Assembly: GCA_947652605.1 (NCBI GenBank) | Contig: OX393577.1 | Location: 31,251,466 to 31,315,465 of the forward strand | Source of the DNA: Elmis aenea | Lineage: Eukaryota; Arthropoda; Insecta; Coleoptera; Elmidae | Reading direction: 5' to 3' | Length of the DNA stretch: 64,000 bases | In this document: one piece after another, positions 23,198 through 36,888 of the stretch | How positions within the stretch are numbered: the stretch's first letter is position 1 | How the letters are laid out: every line of letters starts with the position of its first letter | The notes under the pieces: model-generated | The model's database searches: none | What the model was told of the DNA's origin: nothing | Seen by the model: only the letters and a program-made list of their open reading frames with translations | Translations under genes and position numbers: made by a program

Positions 23198-24790
23198 ATT
23201 TTATCACGACTGCTTTGCAAAATAGATAATGATTTAGAAAAAGACAAATAATACATAATTATTCATTGGCATAATTGATATTTGCAATACAGCTGTTTAA
23301 TGTAATGTTTGAAAGTATAAAACTTATCCATTTGGTAAAATGAAAAATACATTAATATCCTTACCATCTTTAGAGCATACATTTTTATTGATACCTAAAC
23401 ACTAGTTTTCATAAATGTATTATTTGGTAGGTAATAATATGTATTTAACTGTTACAGTTACATTAAAATTTTACAGACATCATTTTATTAAAAAGCTTGT
23501 GGAATGTATTGCTATCAGAACACTAAAATATAACCAATTTGAATTTTATTATTTGTTCAACAATTTAATTGAATAAAAACACGAACACCATGTTTAGAAA
23601 AATAATAAGATGAATTGTTGAATTATTTAAGGTTTAAGGTATTCTTTTATAATTATTTTGATTGTGAAGTATCTCTTACAGAAATACTAAACCAGGTTCA
23701 ACATTCTCGTTTCTTCACAGCAATCTCTTTCTATAAAATGGTTATAGTCAAATTTTTATTTATAAGTTTTCGTGCGAAATAATTAATGGAACCTTTTTTT
23801 TAAATTGCAGTTTTATAAAGTTATGACATAGATATCAAGATTTTTTTGCTTCACAATGATATATCTTATTTTATATCTTTATTTACAAAAATAAGTAAAG
23901 TAACTAAAAAGGGCAAAATATAAGACAAAGGTCATTATCATGAGAAAAAATCGATTTCTGTTGTTTTATTTTGACCCTGGTTAGTCTATACTGTCACTCT
24001 TCAGATTGTGACATTAAAACAAATGTAATGCAAAATTAAAACAATCATAATAATATTAAGGTGCCTTAAAAATCTTAGAGTTGCACGACAGAATAAAAGG
24101 AGCACTTAGAGTTGTTACTTCAAGCTTTTGTCAAAATGTATCTAAGAAAGATGACGCCTTTGCTTTAAGAATGATGGTTTGTGATTTGAGCTCCTTCGAT
24201 GAAACGTATCTTAAATTTAAAACATGTTAAGTTTCCTAATCTGTTCAAGTTAGAAGTTTTGTTATTATAAGGTCATACAAATAATTGTGTTCAAAAATAG
24301 TGTAAATGTAAATTAATTCATGTAAATAATTAAAACATTTTGTTTGTTTATGTCTTAGTACGAGGAATAAAATACATTCATCTACCCACAATTGGTTTGA
24401 TCATTTAAATTTCGAAGTACCTTTGTTTTAATGTCCTCGTTTAAAGAGCAGTACAGACAAGCAAAGATCTCAATAAAATAACGGAAGTCGATTATTATTT
24501 TTTCCATGTGGACGTCAATTATTATCAAATATGTAGAAATACCTATTTAGCGCATTCCCTATTTACACATAATGTGTACTTTAGACAGTTGGCAGAAATC
24601 ATAGAAAATCAAATAAAACTAGGATTTTTAACAGACCTGCAAAAACATTGTTGATGTTATGTTATGAAATGTGATTTTTACAAATTAAGCGTGCAGACAC
24701 CAGTATTTTACAATGCAAGGCAAATAACTACAACCCTTGAACAGAATTTTATACAATTATTGAAGTTTTTACAAATCGTGGATGATCAAC
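23198..24790. other. AT-rich intronic DNA, nothing recognised
   Basis: No transposon ends, exons or RNA genes were seen in this stretch. Confidence 0.4.
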
Positions 24791-24797
24791 GTCAAAT

Positions 24798-25044
24798 AGG
24801 TAGTTGTCGTAGCATAATTCCAAGGCACTACAGATTTTTGTCAAAACCAGCTTTTTAATTTGCTTAATTTTCAGTTATTGGAAAACTAAAAATTTATATT
24901 GATTACATTTATGGATACAATTTTTTTTTTTTTACAAAAAACCTATTTGCACTTTTTTTAAAAAATAATTAGGGGAGATAATATACGACTTTTAAAATTT
25001 TACCATTAAAATTGCTATGTTGCGTGATCCAAGTCTGCACCCTG
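24798..25044. mobile_element. Solo right arm of the 33596-type foldback family
   Basis: From GGTAGTTGTCGTAGCATAAT to the terminus GTCTGCACCCTG followed by TA, this follows the right arm of the 33596-34265 element almost base for base, including the CGTAGCATAATTCCAAGG segment. The left arm is missing: the sequence before 24798 is unrelated. It is a truncated or recombined copy. Confidence 0.8.
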
Positions 25045-25046
25045 TA

Positions 25047-28000
25047 TAATTGGTACACAGAACGTGAAAAAGATTTTGAATAATTCCTTATTAAAATTTA
25101 ATTATAAAGTTTTTTTGTAGTTTTTTTTACATCTGTTTCATTTTTAACTTGTTATTTATCCATAATCGAAACAATAAACTGGAGATTCTACGTTATTCGC
25201 GATGTTTCTATGCAAACTGAAATAAAGGCAAAAACATAATAATTCCCCGTTTTTCTTATGCAAAAGCAAAACGGATTTTAGCTGGAGGGTTCAATTAATT
25301 CCAGTGTGCTCTCTTCAGACAATATATGAGTATTCTGAAAAAAAAATTAGTTTCAACATAGGAAATTGAAGAGTGATCTGAAATATATTTTGTTTCTCGA
25401 AGAAATATTTCTTAACCAGACTGGAAATGACATTAATGAATTTTTATTGAAAAAAAGTTATCGAGTTGTTTAAACAAAAATTTCTTTGTCATAGGATGTG
25501 AACGAATTTTTTTTAAATATTTGCAAATAAAATGAATATGCAAACTGTAAAGCACACATGTAACGATAGATAAAAGGAGTTTTGCAAGAAGGAAATACTA
25601 AACAACAGACTTCCACAAAAATTATTACATATTTTCTACGCATTATCTATTAGTCTCAATTTTAAATTTAGTATAACCGTATTTGTCAAGATCTTTGTAA
25701 ATAATTTCGTGCATTAGGTCAACGCAGGTTTAAATTTTTTTAATAATAATATACCACTGATACCAACATATTTTTCCAAAAAATACTTTACATTTCAACA
25801 TAATTCACTATTATCAGCTCTGATGTTTTCAACGACTCAATTTTTCATGTTGCTATAAGTGTAAGGAAGTGTTATCGTGTTGCAAGACTATCTTCCCTCG
25901 TGGTTGTTTTGTAAGAGACTTCCGGCTAGTAAACCGTTATATGTGAGTTTAAATTGATTATGCACCTATATTCTAAAAGTAAGATAGTCAAAAAGTTGCA
26001 TAATTGTAACCATTTTTTAACCACCAAATTGCGAAGAACTAGATTATGTTCCACTGCAATTGTTGACTTAGTTTTTGCTGCTAAAACATAAAAATTTGTC
26101 AACTATTACTATTTTTAGACCGATTTAAAAGTGCTGCCAAGATATATGTACTTTACTTCTATACATGTTACATTATTGTTTTTAGCGTTTTCGTATTTTA
26201 AGAGCATTACAATTTTCTAATGAGCTAAAGATTTCCGGTAGTAAATTTATATTATAAAATTATTCTTAAGAAATACTGCATCAAATAACAATTAATAAAA
26301 TCTTTTAAATTTCTTACTTTTTGAACAGAGTCCTCCTCACAAAAGTTTCATTATATCACCCAAGCACAAAGATTACACTAATTAGAACAAATTTAAAGTT
26401 GATTATAAAATAAACTAAATGTTTAACAGTTACATACCTACATTTGTTAATCACCAAATAATTTATTAACTAGCTACTGCATAGTATTATCTTGAAAGTT
26501 TTCATTTAAGATTGGAAACTTGTCAACGTAAATTCTTTTTAATTTAAAAAATTTAAAGATACTGAACAGATTCTAAAAATAATTTGTTTTTCGCAAAATT
26601 CTAATTTACTGTAAGTTAGAGTTACATGCTTTTTATTACCTGCAATGAAAATTCCTTAGGATAGTCGTAGACAGTTAATTAAGATAATCACTTTACAAAA
26701 ACTGCATAATAGTATTTCCTATATTTATTGTAAGAGAAATGTGTAACCAACCTGTTAAAATATAGGAAACAAATCAATTCATTTATGTTTTAATATTCTT
26801 CCTGCACTTAAAAATATATTTTATTATTTAGTTTTAATAAAATTTAAAAAAAAATATCTTAATCGTTATAACGTCCTTTTCTCAGCAAAACGAATAAAAT
26901 TATTTATGATGTCCAGAAACTAAACTCAAAAGCGTCTTCTTTGGAACGATTTTTGTAGATGTACCATATAAGACTTCTCATATCGGCTTAAGCAGTTGGA
27001 ACAACCCACGTACATACACAATCTTGGATTATAAACCTTAAATGATTTGTATGGCACAACACCTAAAATCATAATCGCATACCACATCTTCCTAATTGCT
27101 TTTCTTTGAGCATAATGACCATAATGCTGCAGTTCTAAACAAGTTCTCGCTAAAAGCTTATTACCTTATATACGCTATAGTAGATTTTAAATTATAATTG
27201 TTTACAAGCAAAAACTTTTGGGAAACACTGATACAGATATTAATTTTCTTTTACCTAAGAACCCAAATTAAACCTTATTGAACCTATAATTAGGGATCAA
27301 ATTTCGACTGCTTGCAATAATCTTCATGAATCCGCCTTCAATTAGATTACAACTTTCATTGGCCTAGACTGAATTGTAAACACAAATAATATTTAAAGAA
27401 AGAGACGGAGATTGTGCATTTGTTTCGTTTAGTTCTGCCTCTTCTTAAACCGCTTCGAGCAATTTTAAAAGAAATATACTATACCTATCTATATTAAGGA
27501 TGTTTCATATAAGAGGGCTAGAACCGACGCTTGCCAATTGTCGCTAATCAAAGTTCGCCATAGAGACAAAAGAACATCTAAAAGTTAGACTGGCCAAGCA
27601 CGTTTAGGATTTCAAAAGGATATCCTGCGAAGGACAAGCATAAAAGGGCCATCAACCCCAATCAAGAACGACAATTCTCGCTAAAACACAAGCTGCCGTG
27701 TTAACATTGGTCGTTGTTTGCATAATAAGTATCACCAAACGTCGATTAATTTAAATTTATAATTGTTTGGAGCAAAAACGGTTTAGGCATTACGCAAATG
27801 ACCAAGTAAGTACCGAACCTTTTTCAAAACAGCGTCGAAAATAGGTTAAACGCGACATCTGTAAGTCCATGGGAGCTGTAAAAGGAGCATTGAACTGGAT
27901 TGAAGCGTTTTGAGTATTCTACACGCGTACAAGTCTCTGTAAGCGATCAAACAGTTCGATGTAAATGAGAATCAACAAACGAACGAACCACACCGGCACT

Positions 28001-29640
28001 TTATTAATTCCTTCGTTGTCGCTGTTGAAAAAAGTTTATCTTTTAATCATACGTAAATTATAAATAAAAATCAAATACAGTAATGTATTCTAAACCAATT
28101 CGACTACGAAATTTAGTTTTATCCTAGTTGTTACAACATCGATAAGAAAAGCCACTTTTTTTGCAAAGCCAGTGTCGCCTTTTTTTAACATTTTCTGTTT
28201 ATGTACACAAAAAAATTTAAACATTTTTCACATATTAAAAGTAAATAATAATCCAACAAATTTTATTTTATCATTTCGTGATGAAATTGAGATGCGTCTT
28301 GCAAAGGATTAAAAATTATTTGGCGCTAAATAAAACAACGGCGCATTAGATTTGACGAAATACCGTAGCTAATTATTAATGAAAGATAGCTATTTATGCA
28401 ACGACAGGCAAAAAGAAGACTTTTTCTCCCTAGACGTGAAGATTGTCAGGGCTTGTGACAAAAGACACTTTTCCTCCGTGTTATATACAAGATTTGTTTT
28501 AATACAATATTGCAAAATAAGCGAATAGTTAATAAAGATTTGATGATTTGCGTATTTATTTGGATTGATAAATGCCACAGTCAAAAGATTTAAAACACCA
28601 GTTCAGAAAATTAGAACCATTTAGTTTCGTTTGTAAACGATTAAAAATAGCAACTCTCTCAAAAAACCAATAAGGTAACTATTTGGAAAATATACAAAAG
28701 GACGTCAAAAATGCTGCAAAGACTAGACTAATAGAGTGTGTTTTAAATATAAAAAAAAAAAATACTTTACAATAAATCGTTTTCTCTAAGTAGAAAAAAG
28801 TGACTTTATTTTATAACTCAACAAAATTACCATAACTTTTTAAAACTTAAATGAAAATCGAAAAGATAAAATTTTGCAACAGTATCAGGCAAAACCTATT
28901 ACAGTTTTCCTTGTTACTGCATTATCGTATATTGTATATAATACTGTGGGTTCCCCATAGAAGCGTCACTATTGTGATTAACAACTTTAATTTCTTTGCG
29001 TTTAATGATAACCGCCATAGGCTATGTCACAATTAAGACGCAAATTACGTTTTCTCCACGAAATAATACGGTTATAATAGACGATAATGTGGTTAAGATA
29101 TGTAATTTAACAGAAACATGTAAGTAGGCTGCTAGATTACAAAAAACTACATAGAAAAACAGTTACCGACATAAAAACGGCTTAAATTAAGCAACAGAAT
29201 TATTTATTTATGATAAGCAACGCTTTAAAATTATTTGACATAGATTTTCTTCTTGTGTGTGACAGTTTTAGTCAAAACAAGTCTTCAAAATGAAAAGTTT
29301 CTGTACTGCAGTAAAATGATCTATAAAGCAAGAAATGTATCAATGTTTATGTATCCCAAAATACACAGAACCTCCAATTTCAATTTGATAATGGCATGTA
29401 TACAAGCCCATAAATTTTGTTTTGTTGTTGTTATGAATACAATGGTAAGGTTAATATGCTTTAAGGTTCCAAATAAACTATTTGACATATCGTTCAAGTG
29501 CCATGAATAGTTGTAATCGTTACCCTATCATAACTGTCAAGATACGCGAGACCTACATATTTTCCGAAAGAGCCATGCCAAAATATTCTGGTTGTATATA
29601 CTTCTAATTAAAGAATTCAATCAAAATACTCTGCAGTAAT
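25047..29640. other. AT-rich intronic DNA, nothing firmly recognised
   Basis: No conserved exon or transposon terminus was seen. A less AT-rich piece at 27485-27660 has no inverted ends or coding motif and is left unassigned. Confidence 0.35.
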
Positions 29641-29646
29641 TTCATA

Positions 29647-29700
29647 CAGCGTTTCCAAAAGTGTGATGCGCGTACCCTTGGTGGTACGAGATTAAGTTTC
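29647..29700. mobile_element. Orphan hAT left end
   Basis: CAGCGTTTCCAAAAGTGTG followed by ATGCGCGTACCCTTGG and its short inverted match GGTACGAG is the typical terminus of a widespread hAT type. That type ends CAGCGTTTCCCAAACTGTG and is followed by a GTACCC/GGGTAC hairpin. No matching right end was found nearby, so the element is truncated. Confidence 0.5.
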
Positions 29701-32700
29701 AAGGCATACGCGGTTTTTCTTCTGTACTTTATCATTGCTTGTAAGCGGCAAAACTTATTTACCTAATTTAATACAACAATGCATAGAGTTAATGTATCAT
29801 ACAGCACATATTGATATGTAACTGCACACTACAACCATTCCATCCACGCATCCACCATCCAGTATTATACGAATAACGAATGTGTTATAAAACCTTCATA
29901 ATATTTCCCCAATTATTTCAGTCAAACGTGTGCTCGTGTGCACGTTGATAACATTGCCACAAATTATACTTTGCAAGTTTTTATTTAAAAATTAAATTAA
30001 ATAAAGACTCATATAAATATGTTTATCTCAATAAATTCATACAGTTTTATGTTTATTTTGTTTTTCCTTTACATTTGCAGTGTGCAAGTGGCCCAGAGGC
30101 TTAGCCAAGTTTAAAATGCCTGCTATGGAGAATAATATGTTAAAAAAGTACATTATAACTAATTTTGAATTGATAAGCATGACTTTTTAATGAGATTTTA
30201 AATTCATTAAAATAAAATGTATACGTACCTTATTAAATATGAAGAATTTTAAACTTAATTTTTATTAAATGCGAAATGTAGATTTGGATTTAAGTAAAAA
30301 CAAATTAAACAAAAATTTAATTAAAAGACGAAAAAGAAACTTTACTAGCTCGATGTAGACGTTATGAACAAAGTGTTTTGTGTAATTTTAAATTCCAAAA
30401 CCATTTGTTTTATTGACAATGTTATAAGCGAAACTAATTAATATTAATAAAATAATCATTAAAAAAAATGTATGTAATGTTACACCTGTGCAAAGCAACA
30501 CTGTTATTTACATATCTATACGACTTTCTAAAGCCTTAAATGCAACTTTAAGATACGCATAGGTAGGATGTACCTACGATCAGAAAATATCAACACCAAG
30601 TATTCTGTAGCAAAAAAAAAATGAATAAAGGCATTTAGTAACTCTGCTTTTGTTTTTTTTTCTAGCGAATACTTAAGTTGTCTTTTTGATTTGTTTGAGG
30701 GGCTACCTGATGCTACGGTCATTAAATAATTGGTAGAATCATAGATCAACAACGTTGTATAACATTTCCGCCAAATATTTCACGCTTACATACTTTTTTC
30801 TCTATTTGGATAAAATCTTTACGCTTTTATAGCAATATAAAACTTTTATAGCGTCACACAGAAATGTTATTTTTATTTTGCTTATAAAAGCAAGAGAGCG
30901 GCGCAATAATAAAGTATGAGGACCTTTTAGTGAAAAAAGGCCATCTTTTTATTTTTGATAATAAGCGAGCAAATGTTTAGATCAAGTATTAAACAAATTT
31001 GCTGCACAAAATAATTAGAGACATTTTTTAAACTTATTCTGCAATGAGCAACGCTACAAATGAGTCACATTTCCTATAATTTACCCAGTTGTAATGTATA
31101 ACCGGATATACGTACATATATTATGTGTAAATGTGTATATATCAAATACAATACGTCACAGTGAACACAAATACATATGGTCTTAACTTTATATATCTTA
31201 AACTTCACAGAAATCAGTTAATCACAGAGTTTCCACGTTGTTTATACATTTCAATAGAATATATTTAATTTAATCTATTTGCATATAAGTAAAAAACTAC
31301 TACCTACAGTAAAATGGTAAATCCCCATTATTTACTCAAAGCGATTAATAGAATTTTGACGGAAAGTAAAATCCAAGAAAATGACAGGTATTTGATAAAG
31401 GAGCCGTTATTCGCGTATAATAATACGAGCTCTGACAATAACGAATTGTTCTTCATATTGCTTCTTCTACAAGAAGACTACGTTAGATAAATAAAACATG
31501 CAACGAATATATCACATAGCTACTGCATGACAGCTAAAAAAATTGCGAAACGTTTTGGTATTTAATCTATGTAATTGAATATTTCTTTAGAAAACGTTCT
31601 TCTTTAAAACAAATACTACCCTTTCTTGAAGAATTTTTGAAACTTTTCATTCGTTTAAGGCATTTGACTTTTATTAGATTTTTAATGTTCAGTTTGAAGT
31701 GGATCCGTTTTCCAAGCCTGCAACCACATTTACTGAAGCACTAATCACATTTTTATGTTTTCCTGCTATAAACCGTTCAGCTTTATTAGTGAATTGTGTA
31801 AAAATACTTAGTTGGGCTTCCAGTTAAAGGTTTACAATAGCTGACCTGTAGTAAACTCTTATTTAGAACTTTAGTTCAGAGTAAAAAACATCGTAAAATA
31901 TGAACATAAACCGCATACCAGCTACACATGAGAGTTTAATTTCTCTGAGACTTTTACAGAGATGCACCTATAATTCTTTATTTATTTATTTCTAACCTAC
32001 TGTTCGCTTTATTTTCCAGCAGGTTTATAGGAGTGAAAAATAAATCGGCCGAATATTTAAAATGTTGTTTTTATATTCATTTGCCTTGATGTGGAGTTGA
32101 TTTTGGCCACATTTTCGAAAAATGTTAAATTTTATATTAGGACTTGTGGATGTATTTACGACTAAGCACAACTAATTCATGACTGCAAACCGAAAATATA
32201 AGCAAATGTGATTGATTTATACCGTTGCGTGAGCGTGATATTGCAAGATGTTTATTAAATGGTATAGAAAGACGTCTAGACTAGCGAAAGCGAAACGTTT
32301 AGAATTAGGCAGGTGCGTTTTTGTCGCACGACCTTGGACCATACCGCAATTTTATAAAATTGGAGTGACCGACCGTCGGTCGAGTGGTCGTGGTCAGCCT
32401 TGCTGAGGTCAACAAAATCTCATCGGCACGTCTAACTTCCACAATCCAAATCATCGTAACAAAATTATAAGTTTAGGGTAGAATTAATTAGGATTTCAGT
32501 TAATAATTTGACATTTCTGTACCATTTCATTCAGGCATCTTGATTAATATAAGATTTGATTAAATTACCTTAACTTTACATTACAATACAGTTTAATTCG
32601 AAGCAGTGATCAGATGTTTGAAAAATTCTTAGTTAACCCGGCAAAAAAATTAAATTTTGTGGTTTTTCATATCTTTTCTAGTTTTAAAATTACAAATATG

Positions 32701-32940
32701 ATTTTTTATGAACTCCAATAATTTCACAAACAAAACAAACTGGTGATATCAGTTTTTTAATAAGAATACAACGTGTAATAGCATTTTATGCACTTAATTT
32801 GATATTTCATGCTTTAAAATTGAAGTAAACTGTTGATTGCGATAGTTTGCGTACAAAATAGAGTTAAGAAAGAGATAGAAATGTCATTGCATATGGTCGT
32901 TGCTTAGGATTTCATAACGGGCGGGTTTAAGCAATTAAAA

Positions 32941-32981
32941 GGGCCGCACTCGGCCCGCGGGCCGGCTTTTGCCCACCCCTG
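32941..32981. mobile_element. Orphan hAT right end, GGCCCGCGGGCC hairpin
   Basis: The stretch contains CGGCCCGCGGGCCGG and TTTTGCCCACCCCTG. It is the inverted form of the common hAT terminus CAGGGGTGGGCAAA with the GGCCCGCGGGCC palindrome. The matching left end was not found upstream, so this is a deleted copy. Confidence 0.6.
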
Positions 32982-33279
32982 CCCTACACACTCATTTTGC
33001 TTACTTGCTGAAACGAACCTATTCCTTAAATATTTATCCAACATAGCTACTAAAGTTATAATATTCGTTTACTCAAAGTTGCAATGATTTCAATTTAAAA
33101 ACTGACTTATTTCAGTAATAATTGTAATAAAAGATATAAATTTAACATAATTACCAATGTAACCGTCCGCAAAAAAAATTTGAGGGGCAAAGCTTGGAGA
33201 CAAATAATAACATCAGTATATTTTTATATATTTATTTAATTTTTTTAGTTTTTTTTTTCTTAAGAAAATTATAAAATAC

Positions 33280-33595
33280 TAGGCGATTTACCCAGCGTTG
33301 CACGGGTGATTACAATTCTCTTTTATCAATCACAGACTACTCGCGCTCCGCGCTCGCGCCCGGCGGACGTTCCCAAACGTTCAATTACAGACTACTGGCG
33401 CTCCGCGCTCGCGCTCGGCGGACGTTTCCGGCCGTTCCCGGGCATTTCCGGCCGTTCTTTATACGGCGTTTGATCCGTTAGGTCCTAAATAGTAACTGTG
33501 CCAAATTTGGTCCCGATCGGTCAACGGACCTAGGATTCTATAGCGAACAAACAAACAAACACACAAACAAACAAACAAACAAACTCTTTTATATA
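33280..33595 (+). repeat. Non-LTR (RTE-like) 3' tail or related non-autonomous repeat with (AAAC)n end
   Basis: Opens with TTTACCCAGCGTTGCACGGG, a motif frequent at the start of short RTE-type insect repeats. It contains an internal tandem duplication, CGCTCCGCGCTCGCG followed by CGGCGGACGTT, twice. It continues with CAAATTTGGTCCCGATCGGT and ends with a (CAAA)n tract at 33548-33585, then TCTTTTATATA. The 33596 foldback element is inserted directly at this tail. The family name is by resemblance only. Confidence 0.5.
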
Positions 33596-34265
33596 CAGGG
33601 TGTAGACTCGGATCACGCAACATAGCGATTTCAATGGTAAAATTTTAAAAGTCGAATTCTTGCTCCGCTAGTTATTTTAGAAAAAAAGTGCAAATACGTT
33701 TTTTGTAGAGAAAAAAATTCTGTATCCATAAATGTAATCAATATTACTTTTTCGTTTTCCAATAACTGAAAATTAAGCAAATTAAAAAACGCGTTTTCGC
33801 TAAAATCTGTAGTGCCTTGGAATTATGGTATGACAACTGCCCAGCCTAATGTCACTTATACTGTCACTTTGACGCAAAATTCATTCTTAATTATACTTTA
33901 TATTTTATCAAACATTTATTTTACACAATTAGTTATGTTTTCATTGCAAGATAAGTATAATAAAAATGATAATTAAGAATAAACTTCAAACGTCAAAGTG
34001 ACAGTGTGTTAGTAAGATGGGCAGTTGTCGTAGCATAATTCCAAGGCACTACAGATTTTCGCGAAAACGCGTTTTTTAATTTGCTTATTTTTCTGTTTTT
34101 AGAAAACGAAAAAGTAATATTGATTATATTTATGGATACAGAATTTTTTTCTCTACAAAAAACGTATTTGCACTTTTTTTCTAAAATAATTAGCGGAGCA
34201 AGAATTCGACTTTTAAAATTTTACCATTGAAATTGCTATGTTGCGTGATCCGAGTCTACACCCTA
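33596..34265. mobile_element. Foldback DNA element with about 250-bp inverted arms, CAGGGTG ends
   Basis: The left arm starts CAGGGTGTAGACTCGGATCA and the right arm ends with its inverted copy, ...GATCCGAGTCTACACCCT, with TA on both outer sides. The two arms pair over roughly 250 bases each. They include GCTATGTTGCGTGATCC, the AAAAAACGTATTTGCAC stretch and CCTTGGAATTAT. The central 150 bases themselves carry the shorter inverted pair TGTCACTTTGACG / CGTCAAAGTGACA. There is no coding content. Partial relatives occur at 24798 and 11660. Confidence 0.88.
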
Positions 34266-34267
34266 TA

Positions 34268-36113
34268 GAAGACAGTATTGCTTCGTGCAAAAACACGTAC
34301 ATAAATTTACAAATTTTTCATACCACGTTGTTGCCTCTATTTCTAAATTTTGTGAATTGTATTTTTCGCTTACTCTTTTTACGTGTTGTTTTGGAATTAT
34401 TTCTTAGCTATTTTTGAAATGAAACCGAAATACTGAGAAAGCTTGCTTTTAAGGATGAAATTAAAGAATTTAAGTATGGGACAAAAATTGATTGCCGATA
34501 ATAGTCTTTAGGTGTGATTCCAGAAATGTTTTACTCGATGCTTGCTGTGGGGGGGGGGGGCAAATGCCCCGTTTGCCTCCTTATGAACGCCCATGACCAC
34601 AAACAAACATTTTTAGATCCACACAGCAATATTTTTAAATGTTATTTGGATACGCATTTTATTATTATTACCTGAAGTTGGTTAAGAGAATAAAAATAAA
34701 GAAGTAAGGGTATGAACATTTCGTTCCTCAGATGAACAAGCGTTTAAAAATCGTAGTCGTGACCTCGACTGTGTTCACGTGCGAATCCAAGTTTAACAAC
34801 CCGCTGTATATACCGCATTTTTTGAAGTTCGAAAAACCTAAGCCATCTTTTCATTTGTTCTAAATTTCCTTAAGTCTAACTTTTGTGGTTTTATATCTGC
34901 CGGCAGACTCATGATCTGCAGTTAATTTTTGTCAGGGATTTATCCGAAAAATTAGAAACTTAATAGACTAGTAAAGTTTAAACAAATATGGATACAAACA
35001 TAAATTAACAAAACATTTGCACACACAGGTATTTAGTGCATTTTCATTCATTTATTAAGTTCTCTATTTCATTTAAGTTCAAGAACCCCTTTCAATCACG
35101 CTTGCTTGCATAGTTCGTGTTTATCTGTTCACGTTGGTAATTAATAATTGTCACGGTAAAAACATAATGTAAGTTTACTGTAGGGCTTTGTTTGCGAGAT
35201 TACCTACATAGTTTAATGCTGTTATGCTTAAGAGAACACATTTATATTAGCTGCATTTAAAAACTGGTCACCGAAGACTACATTTTGAACTAGAACAATT
35301 ACCTGTCGCTTATCAAAATAAACAAAAGAAGATTTAAGTAAAATATTATACACAATAATTTAATTTGTAATTACTGAGTAAAATTATTTAAAAAAAAAAA
35401 AATGTTTTAAATTTCAATATCTTTTTAATTAGATACACGTTTATCTCCGTTTTTCTTGTTTTACAGTACGCTTGTAGCATTAATTACTTTGGCAGTGTAA
35501 TTTGCACCATATAAAATGAGAACTTGCTTTACAACGGCCTACTTATTTCAAACTTTCTGTTCATATATTTTTCAGTAGCATTCGAATTTTCATCTTGCGT
35601 AATTTCTACTTGAGCATAATTTTCAGAATGTATTATTTAATTTTAATTGACATGTATTAAAAAAATCCATAATTATTTTAAATTAAAATCTTAAAAATAC
35701 AAATTTTTGTAGTAAGTACCTATAATGAAAAAAAGTCAGTAGGTAAGAGTTCGACAATATTAAGGAACAGGAGCTATTATTTACAGATACATAATTAGTA
35801 TCTTGTAATTTAAAAAAATGTAATTTGATTGGGTTGAAAAAAAACCCGAAACTACTTTATAGAATATAGAATATCAAAGTTTATTATACATTCTTTTTTG
35901 AATGCATCGTACCTACTAAAATATTACTTTCAGTAGGTGAACTTCAGCATCCCCCAATTAAGCTGAATGCTCTCTTTACCTCTTTAAAAATATTAAAAAA
36001 CAGTCGTTGACCAGCGCATAAACGTTACGTAACGTTAAAATGAGCTTGAAAATTAGTTACAAACTCTAATCAGTTTAGATGCAACAATCACATTAGAAAA
36101 GTGTAGGGACATA
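34268..36113. other. AT-rich intronic DNA with one transposon-end trace
   Basis: Around 34547-34597 a 12-base G run followed by CAAATGCCCCGTTTGCCTCC and GAACGCCCATG resembles an hAT-type right end. No partner was found. A poly(A) run occurs near 35388. Nothing else was recognised. Confidence 0.35.
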
Positions 36114-36115
36114 TA

Positions 36116-36886
36116 CCGGGTAATTCAGTTTGACTGTCGCACCCCTATAACTTTTTAATTATTGAAAATAACCCCAACACACCTTATATTTTTGGAAACG
36201 GCGACAAATTCTCTATTAAGTGATGTGCATTTGTTATCTCTACGATGACGTATGTCAATTCCGCGATAGGCAGCTGTTTTTTTTAAAAATTAGTACATAG
36301 TATACATTTTGTTGTTGATTCGGATAGAGAATTTAATTCTGAATCCGACCGTGTATTAAAAAGGTACGCTTATATAAGATATTTTTCGAGAAAAATCAGT
36401 TCAAAGTTCATTCAAATCATAGCAAACAGTCTATTTCACAAAACAAAAAACGATCAAATCTTAAAAATTTATTACACTATAACTATCAATGGAAATGTAT
36501 TAAAAATTAATGTTTAATAAAAATAAAAACAAATAATAAACGTTGATCGTTTTTTGTTATGTTAATTAGACTGTTTGCTATGATTTAAATAAACTTTGAA
36601 CTGATTTTTCTCGAAAAATTTTTAATGTAAGCATACGTTTTTAATACACGGTCGGATTCAAAATTAAATTCTCTATCCGAATCAACAACAAAATGTATAC
36701 TATATGTGATAATTTAAAAAAAAAACAGTTGCCTATCGCGGAATTGACATACGTCATCGTGGAGATAACCAATGCACACCATTTAATAGAGAATTTGTCG
36801 CCGTTTCGAAAAATATAAGGTTTGTTGGGGTTATTTTCAATAATTAAATAGTTATAGGGGTGCGACAGTCAAACTGAATCAACCGG
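36116..36886. mobile_element. Foldback DNA element with about 350-bp inverted arms, TA target
   Basis: A 771-bp element flanked by TA on both sides. The left arm CCGGGTAATTCAGTTTGACT and the inverted right arm CCGGTTGATTCAGTTTGACT stay paired for about 350 bases at high identity. They pass through ACTGTCGCACCCCTATAAC, ATGACGTATGTCAATTCCGC and GATTCGGATAGAGAATTTAA, reaching an AT-rich centre near 36470-36530. No transposase is encoded. A second, broken copy lies at 44586. Confidence 0.92.
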
Positions 36887-36888
36887 TA

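Noticed and set aside
22974..23207. 77-codon minus-strand frame with proline- and glycine-rich tail
   Set aside because: It runs entirely across the GC-rich hAT MITE and its target duplications; the composition reflects GGGCCC runs.
30060..30190. Plus-strand acceptor-like TTTGCAG followed by a short MPAMENNMLKKYI frame
   Set aside because: The frame is 24 codons with no homology and no donor; such sites are expected by chance in 64 kb.
33540..33590. (AAAC)n tract considered as an independent microsatellite
   Set aside because: It is the tail of the RTE-like repeat that ends there.
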